64,000 nt of DNA from Sphingosinithalassobacter tenebrarum (GCF_011057975.1 NZ_CP049109.1:868001-932000); one strand, 5' to 3'; positions 8,513 through 17,633 are shown, counted from the first letter of the stretch. A program made the numbers and translations. Notes: generated by a model from the sequence alone, not told the origin.

Positions 8513-9838
8513 TCAGAATTCGGTATCCGCGGCCAGTTCGACGAAACGGCTGACCAGCCCGGCGAACGTCATGTTGTCGACCGCCGCATCGACGTTGTTC
8601 CAGCTGGCGCTGAACGCATACCAGCTGCCGTCCTCGGCCTGCAGCAGCAGAGTCATGTTGATCACACCGGGCTCGGACCCGCCCTTGTAGCCGGTAAAGG
8701 CCCAATGCGACGTGGCAGACGGGAATATCCCGGGATTGGCCGACAGGATTTCGCGCGCCGTTTCATTGTCACGGCTATGGGTGCGCAGCCAGTTCATCGT
8801 CCGCACCAGATCGGCGGCGCTCGCGAAATATTCGATGTCCGCGATCCGCAGCGGCTTGCCGTCGGCGAACAGGTCTTCAGCGATGGCGCTGATCGGTGCA
8901 TCAGCGACTGGCCCGGCAAGCAGCGCGCGGCGGCCCGCTTCGTCGGCGGCGATCCAGGCGTCACCGAGCGCGCCGCTGTCGATACCCTTCAGCTTGAACA
9001 GTTCCAGCGTCGCGAGCAGCGGCCGGTTTTGTTCGGCGTGCGTCCAGCCCACCACGTCCATCATGGCCTCGACCTTTTCGCGGCCCAGATGATGCAGCAG
9101 GATGTCGGTCGCGCTGTTGTCGCTCACCGAAATCATCCGGCCGGCCAGGTCGCGCAGCGACACTTCGGTTCCCGCTGGGCTTTGCGCCCATTGGCCGCCG
9201 GGAAGTTCCCTTCCATCGAGCGTGACGATATCGTCCCAGCTCCGCTCGCCCGCATTGGTGGCGCGGACCAGTTCGGCGAGGATCAGCAGCTTGAAGCTCG
9301 ATCCGACGCCAAAGGCCTTGTCCGCATTGTTTGCGCGCAGGATTTCCGGCCCGTTGTCGGTCAGCCGCGCGAAGAGATACCCCGTGGCGCCCGGCAGCGC
9401 TTCGATTGCGTCCAGCGCCGCTTCGGCCGTGGCGACATGCGGCGTTATGCCGGTGATGCGCAGCCCGGTGACGGCGTGCGGCGGCTCGGCATCGGCCTGG
9501 ACGATCATCGTTGCATTGGCCTGGGCGAAGCGGACGACGGCGACGACGGTATTGTCGGAACGCGGTTCGATGGACAGTACCGATTCGGGTGCGCCGTAAC
9601 TGGCGATCAGCCCGGACGTGAGCTGATCGAATTGCGGCTTCGTCACGACCTGTTGAAAGGCAGGCGCGAAGTAGGTCTCATATTCGATCCCGCCGGTCAG
9701 CAGCGCGGGCAGCTGTTCGGCGCGTTGATGCGCCGGGCTTTTGCTCTGTTGCGCAGGGGCTTCGGGCGCGGTCTGCGCGAGCGCTGCGGCCGGCATTGCC
9801 AGCGCGGCAAGGCAAGCGAGAAGAAACGTCCGCATCAT
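8513..9838 (-). CDS. Exported class A beta-lactamase-like serine hydrolase with extra N-terminal domain
   Basis: The 441-residue precursor starts with a signal peptide (MRTFLLACLAALAMPAAALAQ). Residues about 35-130 form a small domain resembling the NTF2-like N-terminal domain of Orf12-type proteins. The rest is a penicillin-binding/beta-lactamase fold: S180-S-F-K183 (SxxK), SVSDNSATD (SDN motif), and YKGGSEPG in place of KTG. Start choice rests on an AAAGGA site six bases upstream and the signal peptide. No clear class A Glu166 motif was found, so beta-lactamase activity is uncertain and an esterase or cell-wall role is equally possible. It lies downstream of the ECF sigma/membrane pair, same strand. 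Confidence 0.82.
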   Translation of the reverse strand: MMRTFLLACLAALAMPAAALAQTAPEAPAQQSKSPAHQRAEQLPALLTGGIEYETYFAPAFQQVVTKPQFDQLTSGLIASYGAPESVLSIEPRSDNTVVAVVRFAQANATMIVQADAEPPHAVTGLRITGITPHVATAEAALDAIEALPGATGYLFARLTDNGPEILRANNADKAFGVGSSFKLLILAELVRATNAGERSWDDIVTLDGRELPGGQWAQSPAGTEVSLRDLAGRMISVSDNSATDILLHHLGREKVEAMMDVVGWTHAEQNRPLLATLELFKLKGIDSGALGDAWIAADEAGRRALLAGPVADAPISAIAEDLFADGKPLRIADIEYFASAADLVRTMNWLRTHSRDNETAREILSANPGIFPSATSHWAFTGYKGGSEPGVINMTLLLQAEDGSWYAFSASWNNVDAAVDNMTFAGLVSRFVELAADTEF

Positions 9839-9872
9839 CGTCAGTCCTTTCCTGTTCGTGATCGACACCAGG

Positions 9873-10451
9873 TCATTCGGTCGGCGTGGCGCCGTCGATC
9901 GCCTCGATTTCGGCATCCAGCTCGCGCGCGGCACGGCGATTGAGCCAGTGTATCGCGCCGAACACCGCGGCGTCGATCGCCAGCAGTGCCACGATCGGCA
10001 CCATCGCGCCGCCGCCGGGCATGAATTCCGCCATCGCGCGCCACATCATCAGCAGAAACAGCAGCGTTCCGGGAACCAGCGGCGCGAGATACCAGCGCCA
10101 CACATTGATCAGCGAATCGCGCTGGCGGATCAGCTCCGCGCGATAGAATGTCGCGCTGGAAGCGCCCATCGCCTCTGGTGGCCGGGGCATGCGCTGTTTC
10201 CACAGGTTACGCATGATGACCAGCGTTCCGATGATCAGGGCGATGCAACTGACGCGGATGCCCCAATCGGGGATCACCACGGTGCAAAATCCGAAGGCAC
10301 CGATCACAACGGCTCCGGCGACATATTCGACTGCGTCGCGACGGATCAGACGGCGCCGAAGCCGCGCCGCGCGCGCGTGCATTTCGGCCGGAGTGAAACC
10401 GGTCGCATCGGCCGCGTCCTGGCTCCAAAGCTGGCGAATATCGTCGGTCAT
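9873..10451 (-). CDS. Membrane protein co-encoded with an ECF sigma factor
   Basis: A 192-residue protein with a charged cytoplasmic N-terminus (residues 1-38, LWSQDAADATGFTPAEMHARA) and four hydrophobic segments near residues 42-62, 66-84, 122-142 and 147-167. Its ATG overlaps the sigma-factor stop in an ATGA arrangement, implying translational coupling. Position suggests an anti-sigma or signalling partner. It lacks the HxxxCxxC zinc motif of classical anti-sigma factors, so that role is inference. The serine hydrolase gene follows 34 bases downstream. Confidence 0.72.
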   Translation of the reverse strand: MTDDIRQLWSQDAADATGFTPAEMHARAARLRRRLIRRDAVEYVAGAVVIGAFGFCTVVIPDWGIRVSCIALIIGTLVIMRNLWKQRMPRPPEAMGASSATFYRAELIRQRDSLINVWRWYLAPLVPGTLLFLLMMWRAMAEFMPGGGAMVPIVALLAIDAAVFGAIHWLNRRAARELDAEIEAIDGATPTE

Positions 10452-10978
10452 CCTGCCTCTCCCTGCGCGAAATTGCGTGCAAGCAGCGCTTTGATACGGT
10501 GAGTCTTCACTGCGACGTTGCCGGGTGCCAGCCCGGTAACTTCGCCTATTTCCGCAGCATCCAGCCCTTCCAGCCAGAGCAGGATCACGCTTCTGTCGGT
10601 GGGTTTCAGTCCGGCGATCAGCCGCCGCAATCGCACGAGCGTGCGGCTGGTGTCGACGGCGGCTTCGGGATCGTCGTCCGCGACCAGCGTTTCGGCTTCT
10701 TCGAGTGCGATCAGCTTTGCGCCACGCGCGCCGCGTGCCTTATGGCCAGCGGCTACGTTGTGCGCCACGCGGTACACCCATGTGGCCAGCGAACACCGTC
10801 CATCGAACTGGGCGAAGCTGCGCCATAGTGCCAGATGAATATCCTGTTCCAGATCGCTTGCGCGCTCGGCATCGAACTCGACCGACCGGGCGAGACGCGC
10901 CAGCGCCGGCGCATGGCTCTCGCACGCCTGCCGGTACAGGCTGTCACGATGCTCACATGGGGTGCGTTGCGCGTCCAT
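10448..10978 (-). CDS. ECF RNA polymerase sigma factor
   Basis: The 176-residue product has sigma region 2 at residues 15-85 (DLEQDIHLALWRSFAQFDGRCS, LATWVYRVAHNVAAGHKAR, the -10 recognition helix) and sigma region 4 at about 118-170 (LKPTDRSVILLWLEGLDAAE, IGEVTGLAPGNVAVKTHRIK, the -35 helix-turn-helix). No sigma-3 region is present, as expected for an ECF factor. It heads a three-gene run with a coupled membrane protein and an exported serine hydrolase, suggesting an envelope-related regulon. No matching promoter upstream could be assigned. Confidence 0.9.
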   Translation of the reverse strand: MDAQRTPCEHRDSLYRQACESHAPALARLARSVEFDAERASDLEQDIHLALWRSFAQFDGRCSLATWVYRVAHNVAAGHKARGARGAKLIALEEAETLVADDDPEAAVDTSRTLVRLRRLIAGLKPTDRSVILLWLEGLDAAEIGEVTGLAPGNVAVKTHRIKALLARNFAQGEAG

Positions 10979-11056
10979 GTTTCCTTTAGTCGCCGGGCGG
11001 CGCGAAAACTTACAGGCCGCGCCCGAAAAACCGGAAAAACGCCTCCCGGCGCGCGA

Positions 11057-11725
11057 TCAGGCGTCGTCACCGCGGCGATAGGGCTGGCATCCCTCGGGCA
11101 GGGGATTGGACGCTTTGCCGGTGAAATAGGCTTCCGAAGATCGGGTGATGCTCATTCCGGCGCGCAACGCCGCTGCGGGCTCCGGGCGGAAATAGGCATG
11201 GTACACCCGGACCCCGCCATAGTCCAAAACCGTTACGGAAAAGGGGACGTCGAAGATATCCGCAGCCGATCCGTCGAAGCGCCGTTCGATCGTCGTTGGG
11301 CGATTGGGGACGATACCGATGTGCATTGATTCGAGTTGTCGCGTTCCGTTGGAATATTGCACCTTCAGCGCGGAATAATCGCCCTCGACCAGCCCGGGTA
11401 TTCGGATCGTGAACCGCGGTACACGGCCCGACTTGGTGAAGCGCGTGATGCGTTCGGCATTGCCTGCGTCGGTGAGCAGATGATCGCTGCGATAGGCTTC
11501 ATCGGCGCGATGCGTGAAATCGGTGTGCCCGTTGGCGGGCGTAAGGCCGTTGGCCGTTCGCGTGAAGACGCCGGTATAGTCGAAGCGGATGCGTCCCGCC
11601 TTTTCGATGCTTCGCCGACAGGTCGCATATTCGAACATCGCGTCGTCCGGCGACGGTGCGGAAAGGAGCGGAGTGGCGGCGATCAAGGGAAATGCGATCA
11701 GCGAAGCCAGGTTGTTTGATATCAT
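11057..11725 (-). CDS. Exported hypothetical protein
   Basis: A 222-residue protein of unrecognised family, with an N-terminal hydrophobic stretch (NLASLIAFPLIAATPLLSAPS) that looks like a signal peptide, then a beta-rich soluble domain (IRIPGLVEGDYSALKVQY, FSVTVLDYGGVRVYHAYF). Two cysteines, one near each end of the mature protein, could form a disulfide. ATG at 11725 is used; a GTG at 11749, two bases past the parE stop, would add eight residues and imply coupling to parE. It lies just after parE on the same strand. Confidence 0.65.
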   Translation of the reverse strand: MISNNLASLIAFPLIAATPLLSAPSPDDAMFEYATCRRSIEKAGRIRFDYTGVFTRTANGLTPANGHTDFTHRADEAYRSDHLLTDAGNAERITRFTKSGRVPRFTIRIPGLVEGDYSALKVQYSNGTRQLESMHIGIVPNRPTTIERRFDGSAADIFDVPFSVTVLDYGGVRVYHAYFRPEPAAALRAGMSITRSSEAYFTGKASNPLPEGCQPYRRGDDA

Positions 11726-11751
11726 CCCCGAACCCCCGTTTGAAATCACTC

Positions 11752-13737
11752 TCAGGCGTCGATCGCGTCTTCTTCCAGCCGCGCGGCATTTTCCTGGATG
11801 AAGGCGAAACGGTGCGCCGGGTTGTTGCCCATCAGCCGGTCGACCAGGTCCTTGACCACCGCGCGCTGCTCATATTCTTCGGGCAGGCGGACGCGCAGCA
11901 GGCTGCGGGTCGCCGGGTCCATCGTCGTTTCCTTGAGCTGCTGCGGGTTCATTTCGCCCAGCCCCTTGAACCGTGCGACTTCGACTTTCTTGCCCTTGAA
12001 CGCGGTTGCCTCCAGCTCGGTGCGATGCGCGTCATCGCGGGCATAGAGGCTCTTGCCGCCCGCCGTCAGACGATAGAGCGGCGGCTGTGCGAGATAGAGA
12101 TGCCCGCGCCGGACCAGATCGGGCATCTCCTGGAAGAAGAAGGTCATCAGCAGCGTCGCGATATGCGCGCCGTCGACATCGGCGTCGGTCATGATGATCA
12201 CCCGCTCATAGCGCAGATTGTCGGGCTGGCAGTCCTTGCGCGTGCCGCATCCGAGCGCCTGGATCAGATCGGCGATTTCCTGATTGGCGAGGATCTTGGC
12301 GCTGGTCGCGCTGGCGACGTTGAGGATCTTGCCGCGGATCGGCAGGATCGCCTGCGTCTTGCGCTCGCGCGCCTGCTTGGCGCTGCCTCCCGCCGAATCG
12401 CCTTCGACGATGAACAATTCGGTGCCGTCGGCATCGTCGGTCGAACAATCGGTAAGCTTGCCGGGCAGGCGCAGCTTGCGGCTGCTGGTCGCGGTCTTGC
12501 GTTTGACCTCGCGTTCCTGCTTGCGCCGCAGCCGCTCGTCCATCCGCTCGAGCACATAGCCGAGCAGCGCCTTGCCCCGATCCATATTGTCGGTGAGGAA
12601 ATGGTCGAAATGATCGCGGATCGCCTTTTCCACGAGGCCGGCGGCTTCGGGCGAGGTCAGCCGGTCCTTGGTCTGGCTCTGGAACTGCGGGTCGCGGATG
12701 AAGACGCTGAGCATCAGCTCGCTGCCGGTCATCACATCGTCGGCGGTCAGGTCCTTCGCCTTCTTGTTGCCGGTAAGCTCGCCGAATGCGCGCAGCCCCT
12801 TCACCAGCGCGGCGCGCAGCCCGGCCTCGTGCGTGCCGCCATCGGGGGTCGGGATGGTGTTGCAATACCAGCTATAGCTGCCGTCGCTCCACAACGGCCA
12901 GGCGACCGCCCATTCGACCTTGCCCTGCGAATCGGGAAATTCCTGGGTGCCCGAGAAGAACTCGGACGTCGCGCATTCGCGTGGGCCGACCTGTTCCTTC
13001 AGGTGATCGGCAAGCCCGCCGGGGAACTGGAACACCGCTTCGGGCGGGACATCGGTGCCCTCGACCAGCTCGGGCGCGCATTTCCAGCGGATTTCAACGC
13101 CAGCGAACAGATAGGCCTTGGAGCGCGCCAGCGTGTAGAGCCGCTTGGGCTTGAACGCCATTTCCGGCCCGAAAATTTCGGGATCGGGGGTAAAGGACGT
13201 GGTGGTGCCGCGCCGGTTCGGCGTGCCGCCCATATGCTCGATCGGCCCGAGCGTCTTTCCTTGCGAAAAGCGCTGGCGATAGAGCTGCCTGTCGCGCGCG
13301 ACTTCGACGACGGTGTCGACCGACAGCGCGTTGACGACGCTGACGCCGACACCGTGCAGGCCGCCCGAGGTCGCATAGGCCTTGCCCGAGAATTTGCCGC
13401 CCGAATGGAGCGTCGACAGGATCACTTCGAGTGCCGACTTGTCGGGGAATTTGGGGTGCGGATCGATCGGGATGCCGCGGCCATTGTCGCTGACCGTCAG
13501 CCGGTTGCCCGGTTCGAGCGTCATTTCGATTCGCGTCGCATGCCCCGCGACCGCTTCGTCCATCGAATTGTCGAGCACTTCGGCGGCGAGATGATGCAGC
13601 GCGCGCTCGTCTGTGCCACCGATATACATGCCGGGGCGGCGGCGAACGGGCTCCAGCCCCTCGAGCACTTCGATCGAGGAGGCGTCATAGCTCTGGCCGG
13701 GCTTGGAAGGATCGGACTCGAACAGATCGTCGGACAT
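11752..13737 (-). CDS. parE: DNA topoisomerase IV subunit B
   Basis: The 661-residue ATPase subunit of topoisomerase IV decatenates daughter chromosomes with ParC. The GHKL ATPase motifs are EVLDNSMDEA (Asn57), SDNGRGIP (about 83-90) and GGLHGVGVSVVNALS (125-139). The TOPRIM domain has EGDSAGGSAKQ (about 444) and DADVDGAHI (about 516). The HPKFPDKSALEVI segment and the overall length favour ParE over GyrB. parC is not adjacent. A hypothetical exported protein follows after two to 26 bases. Confidence 0.95.
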   Translation of the reverse strand: MSDDLFESDPSKPGQSYDASSIEVLEGLEPVRRRPGMYIGGTDERALHHLAAEVLDNSMDEAVAGHATRIEMTLEPGNRLTVSDNGRGIPIDPHPKFPDKSALEVILSTLHSGGKFSGKAYATSGGLHGVGVSVVNALSVDTVVEVARDRQLYRQRFSQGKTLGPIEHMGGTPNRRGTTTSFTPDPEIFGPEMAFKPKRLYTLARSKAYLFAGVEIRWKCAPELVEGTDVPPEAVFQFPGGLADHLKEQVGPRECATSEFFSGTQEFPDSQGKVEWAVAWPLWSDGSYSWYCNTIPTPDGGTHEAGLRAALVKGLRAFGELTGNKKAKDLTADDVMTGSELMLSVFIRDPQFQSQTKDRLTSPEAAGLVEKAIRDHFDHFLTDNMDRGKALLGYVLERMDERLRRKQEREVKRKTATSSRKLRLPGKLTDCSTDDADGTELFIVEGDSAGGSAKQARERKTQAILPIRGKILNVASATSAKILANQEIADLIQALGCGTRKDCQPDNLRYERVIIMTDADVDGAHIATLLMTFFFQEMPDLVRRGHLYLAQPPLYRLTAGGKSLYARDDAHRTELEATAFKGKKVEVARFKGLGEMNPQQLKETTMDPATRSLLRVRLPEEYEQRAVVKDLVDRLMGNNPAHRFAFIQENAARLEEDAIDA

Positions 13738-13780
13738 GTTCTTGGTATGGGCCGCGCGACTCCCTGGCGCAAGGGCGCGC

Positions 13781-14785
13781 TCAGGGCGTCGCCAGCGCTT
13801 CGATCAATATCGCCTCGAAGCGGGCGGGCGCCTCGACCTGCGGTGAATGGCCGAGGCCGTCGAGCCGGAGCAGTTGCGCATGGGGAAATCGTGGCGCGGC
13901 GATTTCGGCGGCCTGCGGCACCGCGTCTATGCCGTCGCGCAAATCGTCTGGCGCGGCGTTGCAGCGGAAACAGGTGCGATCCGCCTGCCCGATGATCAGC
14001 AGCGTCGGGGTGAGGATATCGGGGATCTGGCCGGCGACCGGCTGGCTCTGGATCATGTCGGAGAGCCGCGCTTGCGCCTCGCGCACGATATCACCGTTCT
14101 CACTGGCATATTGGCCAGCGAGCATGTCCACCCAGCGCTGATATTCGGGCTTCCACTGCCCTTGGTAATAGATGCGCTGCTGATAGGCGCGGATCGATTC
14201 GGCATCGGTCTTCGCCTCGCTTTCGCGGAGCGCGCCGAGATCGGCATAGGGCACGCCCTGCGCGATCGTGTCGTTGAGGCCGAGTGGATTGACCAGCACC
14301 ATCCGCTCGACGCGTTCGGGGTGGAGCAGCGCGAAATGCATCGCCAGCATCCCGCCCGTCGAATGGCCGATCAGCGTCACCCGGCCGGCATCGGCTGATT
14401 CGAGCAGCTTTTCGGTAAGGTTCGCCAGCGTACGGAAGCTGTACTGATACCCGCCGGGTTTGGACGATTTGCAGAAGCCGATTTGATCGGGCGCGATCAC
14501 GCGATAGCCCGCGCTCGCCAGCGCGCCGACCGTGCTTTCCCAGGTGCCCGCACAGAAATTCTTGCCGTGGAGCAGCACCACCGTCTCGCCATTGGCCGCG
14601 GCGGTGGGCGCGACATCGAGATAAGCCATGCGGACATTGGCGTCCTGCGAGCGCGTGTCGAACCATGCGACCGGCCAGCCATAGTCGAAACGTTCAAGAT
14701 TGGCGCCGTAATCGGGCGTTTGCGCCGATGCCGGAGAAACCGATAGCGTCAGCGCCAGTACACCGATCAGCGTTGTCATCCGCAT
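13781..14785 (-). CDS. Exported alpha/beta hydrolase
   Basis: This 334-residue protein has a signal peptide (MTTLIGVLALTLSVSPASAQ) and an alpha/beta-hydrolase fold: oxyanion HGKNFCAGTW, nucleophile elbow LIGHSTGGMLA (GxSxG serine), the acid near IIGQADRTCF, and catalytic His in LDGLGHSPQVEAP. The ATG at 14785 follows a strong GAGGAGG six bases upstream, so longer versions can be discarded. The substrate is unknown. It lies 43 bases after parE in the upstream direction, on the same strand, and downstream of the gcrA terminator. Confidence 0.87.
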   Translation of the reverse strand: MRMTTLIGVLALTLSVSPASAQTPDYGANLERFDYGWPVAWFDTRSQDANVRMAYLDVAPTAAANGETVVLLHGKNFCAGTWESTVGALASAGYRVIAPDQIGFCKSSKPGGYQYSFRTLANLTEKLLESADAGRVTLIGHSTGGMLAMHFALLHPERVERMVLVNPLGLNDTIAQGVPYADLGALRESEAKTDAESIRAYQQRIYYQGQWKPEYQRWVDMLAGQYASENGDIVREAQARLSDMIQSQPVAGQIPDILTPTLLIIGQADRTCFRCNAAPDDLRDGIDAVPQAAEIAAPRFPHAQLLRLDGLGHSPQVEAPARFEAILIEALATP

Positions 14786-14848
14786 GTCCCGCCTCCTCGC
14801 TGCCCGGTCAACGGCACTGGCGGAGATTGGCTCCCTCCGGTCAGCAAA

Positions 14849-14882
14849 AAGGCCCTCCGCCGACACCGCGAAGGGCCTTCTT
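14849..14882 (-). terminator. Intrinsic terminator of gcrA
   Basis: AAGGCCCT (14849-14856) pairs with AGGGCCTT (14872-14879) across a 15-base loop. Read on the minus strand the stem runs into a run of Ts, giving a factor-independent terminator just after the gcrA stop. Confidence 0.75.
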
Positions 14883-14900
14883 CAAGTGCGTTCCGCGCGA

Positions 14901-15569
14901 TCAGCGAACCCGCGGGCCACCGAAGGGCAGCGGGGGCGGCGGACGGCGATCGCGACGCGGCAGCTGCGCCTGATAGGCATGGCCGCAATGTTCAACGCAA
15001 TAGGGGAAGCCGGGATTCACCTTGTCCCCGCAGAAATGGAAATCGGGCTCGCCGGGGTGGCCCATCGGCCATTTGCAGACGCGCTCGTTCAGATCGAGCA
15101 GGCTGGTCTTGCCTTCGATTTCCTTGCTCGGCTTGGCCGGTACCAGCCGGCGCGGCGGCGCGGGCGTTGCGGGCGGCGCCTGGTCGCCGGGGTTCTGGCG
15201 CACGAAACCGCCGGGGCCGACCGAGCGCAACGAAGGCGAATCGGGCTTGCCCGACGGGGCGGGCGCCGGCGCAGGTGCCGAAGCGGGCTCGGCGGGCGCG
15301 GCGGCTGCCGTTGCCGGCTTCTTGGGCTGGCTGGGCGGTGCCGGTGGCGCTGCCGGAGCCGGCGCGGGCTTCGCCGCGGCGGCGGGCTTCTCGCTCTTGC
15401 CTTCGTTCGCCTTTACCGGCGAGGGACGCGAGGGCAGGCCCAGCCGGTGCGCCTTGCCGATCACGGCATTGCGGCTCACCCCGCCGAGTTCCTCGGCGAT
15501 CTGAGTCGCGGTCATGCCGCTGTCCCACATCTTCTTCAGCGTCTCGATCCGTTCGTCGGTCCAGCTCAT
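14901..15569 (-). CDS. gcrA: GcrA cell-cycle transcriptional regulator
   Basis: The 222-residue protein is a GcrA homologue, the alphaproteobacterial factor that binds sigma-70 and CcrM-methylated GANTC promoters to drive S-phase genes. The N-terminal DNA-binding domain is diagnostic: MSWTDERIETLKKMWDSG, then TATQIAEELGGVSRNAVIGKAHRLGL (residues 1-46). A long Ala/Pro-rich linker spans about 55-150. The C-terminal sigma-binding domain has CKWPMGHPGEPDFHFCG and PYCVEHCGHAYQ, a cysteine/histidine-rich patch. It is divergent from the ABC permease gene and ends in an intrinsic terminator. Confidence 0.95.
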   Translation of the reverse strand: MSWTDERIETLKKMWDSGMTATQIAEELGGVSRNAVIGKAHRLGLPSRPSPVKANEGKSEKPAAAAKPAPAPAAPPAPPSQPKKPATAAAAPAEPASAPAPAPAPSGKPDSPSLRSVGPGGFVRQNPGDQAPPATPAPPRRLVPAKPSKEIEGKTSLLDLNERVCKWPMGHPGEPDFHFCGDKVNPGFPYCVEHCGHAYQAQLPRRDRRPPPPLPFGGPRVR

Positions 15570-15634
15570 CGTCTTCCTTCGAATCTCTTCACTCGGCTTG
15601 CGGCTCAGCGCGGCAGGGATTACCCGCTCGCGTC

Positions 15635-16489
15635 ATGGACAACCAGCCGCCGATCCAGCCCTCTGTGCAACCTTCCCTGCCTGAGCCGGGCGTGCCGACC
15701 ATTCGGAACGTCAACTGGGCGGGATTTTGGACTCTCTATGTGAAGGAGGTCCGGCGTTTCTTCAAGGTCCAGCTGCAAACCGTTTGGGCGCCGGCGGTCA
15801 CGACCTTGCTGTTTCTGGTGATTTTCACGGTCGCGCTGGGCGGCAACGGCCGGCATGTCAGCATCGGCGGCGTGCCGCTGCAGTTCGCCGACTTCGTCGC
15901 GCCCGGCCTGATCGTGATGGGGATGCTGCAGAACAGCTTCGCCAATGCCAGCTTCTCGCTGCTCGTCGGCAAGATCCAGGGGACGATCGTCGATTATCTG
16001 ATGCCGCCGCTTTCGACGCTCGAATTGCTCGCGGCGCTGACGGCGGGCGCGGTTACGCGTGCCTTCTGCGTCGGTGGCGCGGTGTGGCTGGCGATGCTGC
16101 TCTGGCCGGGTGTCGATGTGATGCCCGCGCATCCCTGGGCGGTGCTCTGGTTCGGGCTGCTTGGTGCGATCTTCCTTGCCTTCATGGGCGTGCTGACCTC
16201 GATCTGGGCGGAAAAGTTCGACCATTCGGCCGCCGTCACCAACTTCGTCGTCGCGCCGCTGACGCTGCTTTCGGGCACTTTCTATTCGGTCGAGCGGCTC
16301 GCGCCCGCCTTTCAGACAGTGAGCCATCTCAACCCGTTCTTCTACATCATCTCGGGCTTTCGCTACGGGTTCATCGGTCTTGCCGATTCGCCGGTGATGT
16401 GGGGCAGCCTGATCATCCTCGCGCTCGATATCGCGCTCGGCCTGTTCTGCTATTGGTTGCTGCGCAAGGGTTGGAAGATCAAGAACTGA
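15635..16489 (+). CDS. ABC-2 type transporter permease
   Basis: A 284-residue membrane protein of the YadH/NodJ-like ABC-2 permease family. After a soluble N-terminus (residues 1-45, FWTLYVKEVRRFFKVQLQTV) it has six hydrophobic segments, with the family signatures VAPGLIVMGMLQNSFAN and LTLLSGTFYSVERLAP, then NPFFYIISGFRYGFIG. The partner ATPase is not adjacent, since gcrA lies on the other strand upstream and a small membrane protein downstream, so it must be encoded elsewhere. The substrate is unknown. Confidence 0.88.
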   Translation: MDNQPPIQPSVQPSLPEPGVPTIRNVNWAGFWTLYVKEVRRFFKVQLQTVWAPAVTTLLFLVIFTVALGGNGRHVSIGGVPLQFADFVAPGLIVMGMLQNSFANASFSLLVGKIQGTIVDYLMPPLSTLELLAALTAGAVTRAFCVGGAVWLAMLLWPGVDVMPAHPWAVLWFGLLGAIFLAFMGVLTSIWAEKFDHSAAVTNFVVAPLTLLSGTFYSVERLAPAFQTVSHLNPFFYIISGFRYGFIGLADSPVMWGSLIILALDIALGLFCYWLLRKGWKIKN

Positions 16490-16502
16490 AGGGAGGCACA
16501 GC

Positions 16503-16799
16503 ATGATGGCCTATCTGTTGAGCGTTCTGGCCGGCATGCTTCTGTGCAACGCGATCCCGCACATTGCGGCGGGTGTTCGCGGCGAGCCTTTTCCCTCGCC
16601 ATTCGCCTCGCCGCCCGGGGTGGGCGATTCATCGCCGCCGGTGACGTTTCTGTGGGGAGCGATCAACCTGATCGCGGGCGGCGCGCTGGCTGCCTTCTGG
16701 GTAGAGACGCGGCTGCATCTGGCGTTTGCGGGCTTCGGGTTCGTTCTCTCCGGTCTGCTGGTCGCGCGCTACTTCAGCCGGGTTCGCAACGGCAGCTGA
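16503..16799 (+). CDS. Small membrane protein
   Basis: A 98-residue protein with three hydrophobic stretches (residues 3-22, 46-64 and 70-88) and a conserved-looking NAIPHIAAGVRGEPFPSPF loop. A GGAGG site lies six bases before ATG 16503. It starts 13 bases after the ABC permease stop, so it is probably co-expressed. The family is not known to me; the GVRGEPFPSPF segment recurs in small alphaproteobacterial membrane proteins I cannot name. Confidence 0.7.
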   Translation: MMAYLLSVLAGMLLCNAIPHIAAGVRGEPFPSPFASPPGVGDSSPPVTFLWGAINLIAGGALAAFWVETRLHLAFAGFGFVLSGLLVARYFSRVRNGS

Positions 16800-16866
16800 A
16801 CTTGCGACTCGCTAGTTTTCGCTGATGGTGTATTATAAACATGCATCACCTGCGGCGGAGGGCCTC

Positions 16867-17598
16867 ATGACACTGGCGTTGCTCGACCATCTCTTCGTGA
16901 TCATCGTCCTCCTCCTTATCTTCCCGGTGGTCGGCTGGTGGAGCTATCAGCGCTTCAAGAAGCAGGCGCTGCGGATCGGCGAGCCGGCGCTGCTGCGCGA
17001 ATACCGGCTGACACTGGTCTGGCTCGGCGCGCTGCTTGCCGCGACGGTGGCGCTGTGGGTCGATATGGGCCGGGCGCTGACCGGTCTGGTCACGCGCGAG
17101 CCGATATGGGGACTCGATTCGCTGGCCACGGGCCTCGCGGTCGGGATGGGCGCGATGATCCTCGTCCGTCCGCTGTGGATCGCGGCGAGCCGCAAGATGG
17201 CGGATCAGTTCGCGCAGGCGGTGGGTGACCTGGCGCTGTTCCTGCCCAAGAGCGGGCGGGCGTTGCGCTGGGGATTGCTGGTTTCCGTCGCGGCAGGTGT
17301 GGCGGAGGAAATCGCCTATCGCGGCTATCTGCTCCCCTATTTCGAAGCAATGCTCCCTGCCTGGGCGGCGATTGCCGCATCCTCGATGCTGTTCGGCCTG
17401 GCCCATGCCTATCAGGGCGCGGGCGGTGTTGTCGTAACGGGGTTGCTGGGCGCGATCTTCGGCGTGATCTTCGTGACGACGGGGTCGCTGCTGCTGCCGG
17501 TGCTGCTGCATGCGCTGGTCGATGTCTCCTCGATGATCACTGCCTATCTGGCGCTGCGAAACCGCCCGGAAGCGACTGCCGCGACAGCGAATGCTTGA
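16867..17598 (+). CDS. CPBP-family intramembrane metalloprotease
   Basis: A 243-residue polytopic protein of the CPBP (CAAX/Abi) family. The signature EEIAYRGYLLPYFE (EExxxR) and the downstream FGLAHAYQG histidine motif are the metal-binding, glutamate-activated site; HALVDVSSM provides the third motif. Seven or eight hydrophobic segments are visible. ATG at 16867 is preferred because GGAGG lies five bases upstream. Substrates are unknown. It follows the small membrane protein by 67 bases. Confidence 0.87.
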   Translation: MTLALLDHLFVIIVLLLIFPVVGWWSYQRFKKQALRIGEPALLREYRLTLVWLGALLAATVALWVDMGRALTGLVTREPIWGLDSLATGLAVGMGAMILVRPLWIAASRKMADQFAQAVGDLALFLPKSGRALRWGLLVSVAAGVAEEIAYRGYLLPYFEAMLPAWAAIAASSMLFGLAHAYQGAGGVVVTGLLGAIFGVIFVTTGSLLLPVLLHALVDVSSMITAYLALRNRPEATAATANA

Positions 17599-17633
17599 TC
17601 GTCCCGCGCGAACGCGCCAGAAACGGGGCTGAC

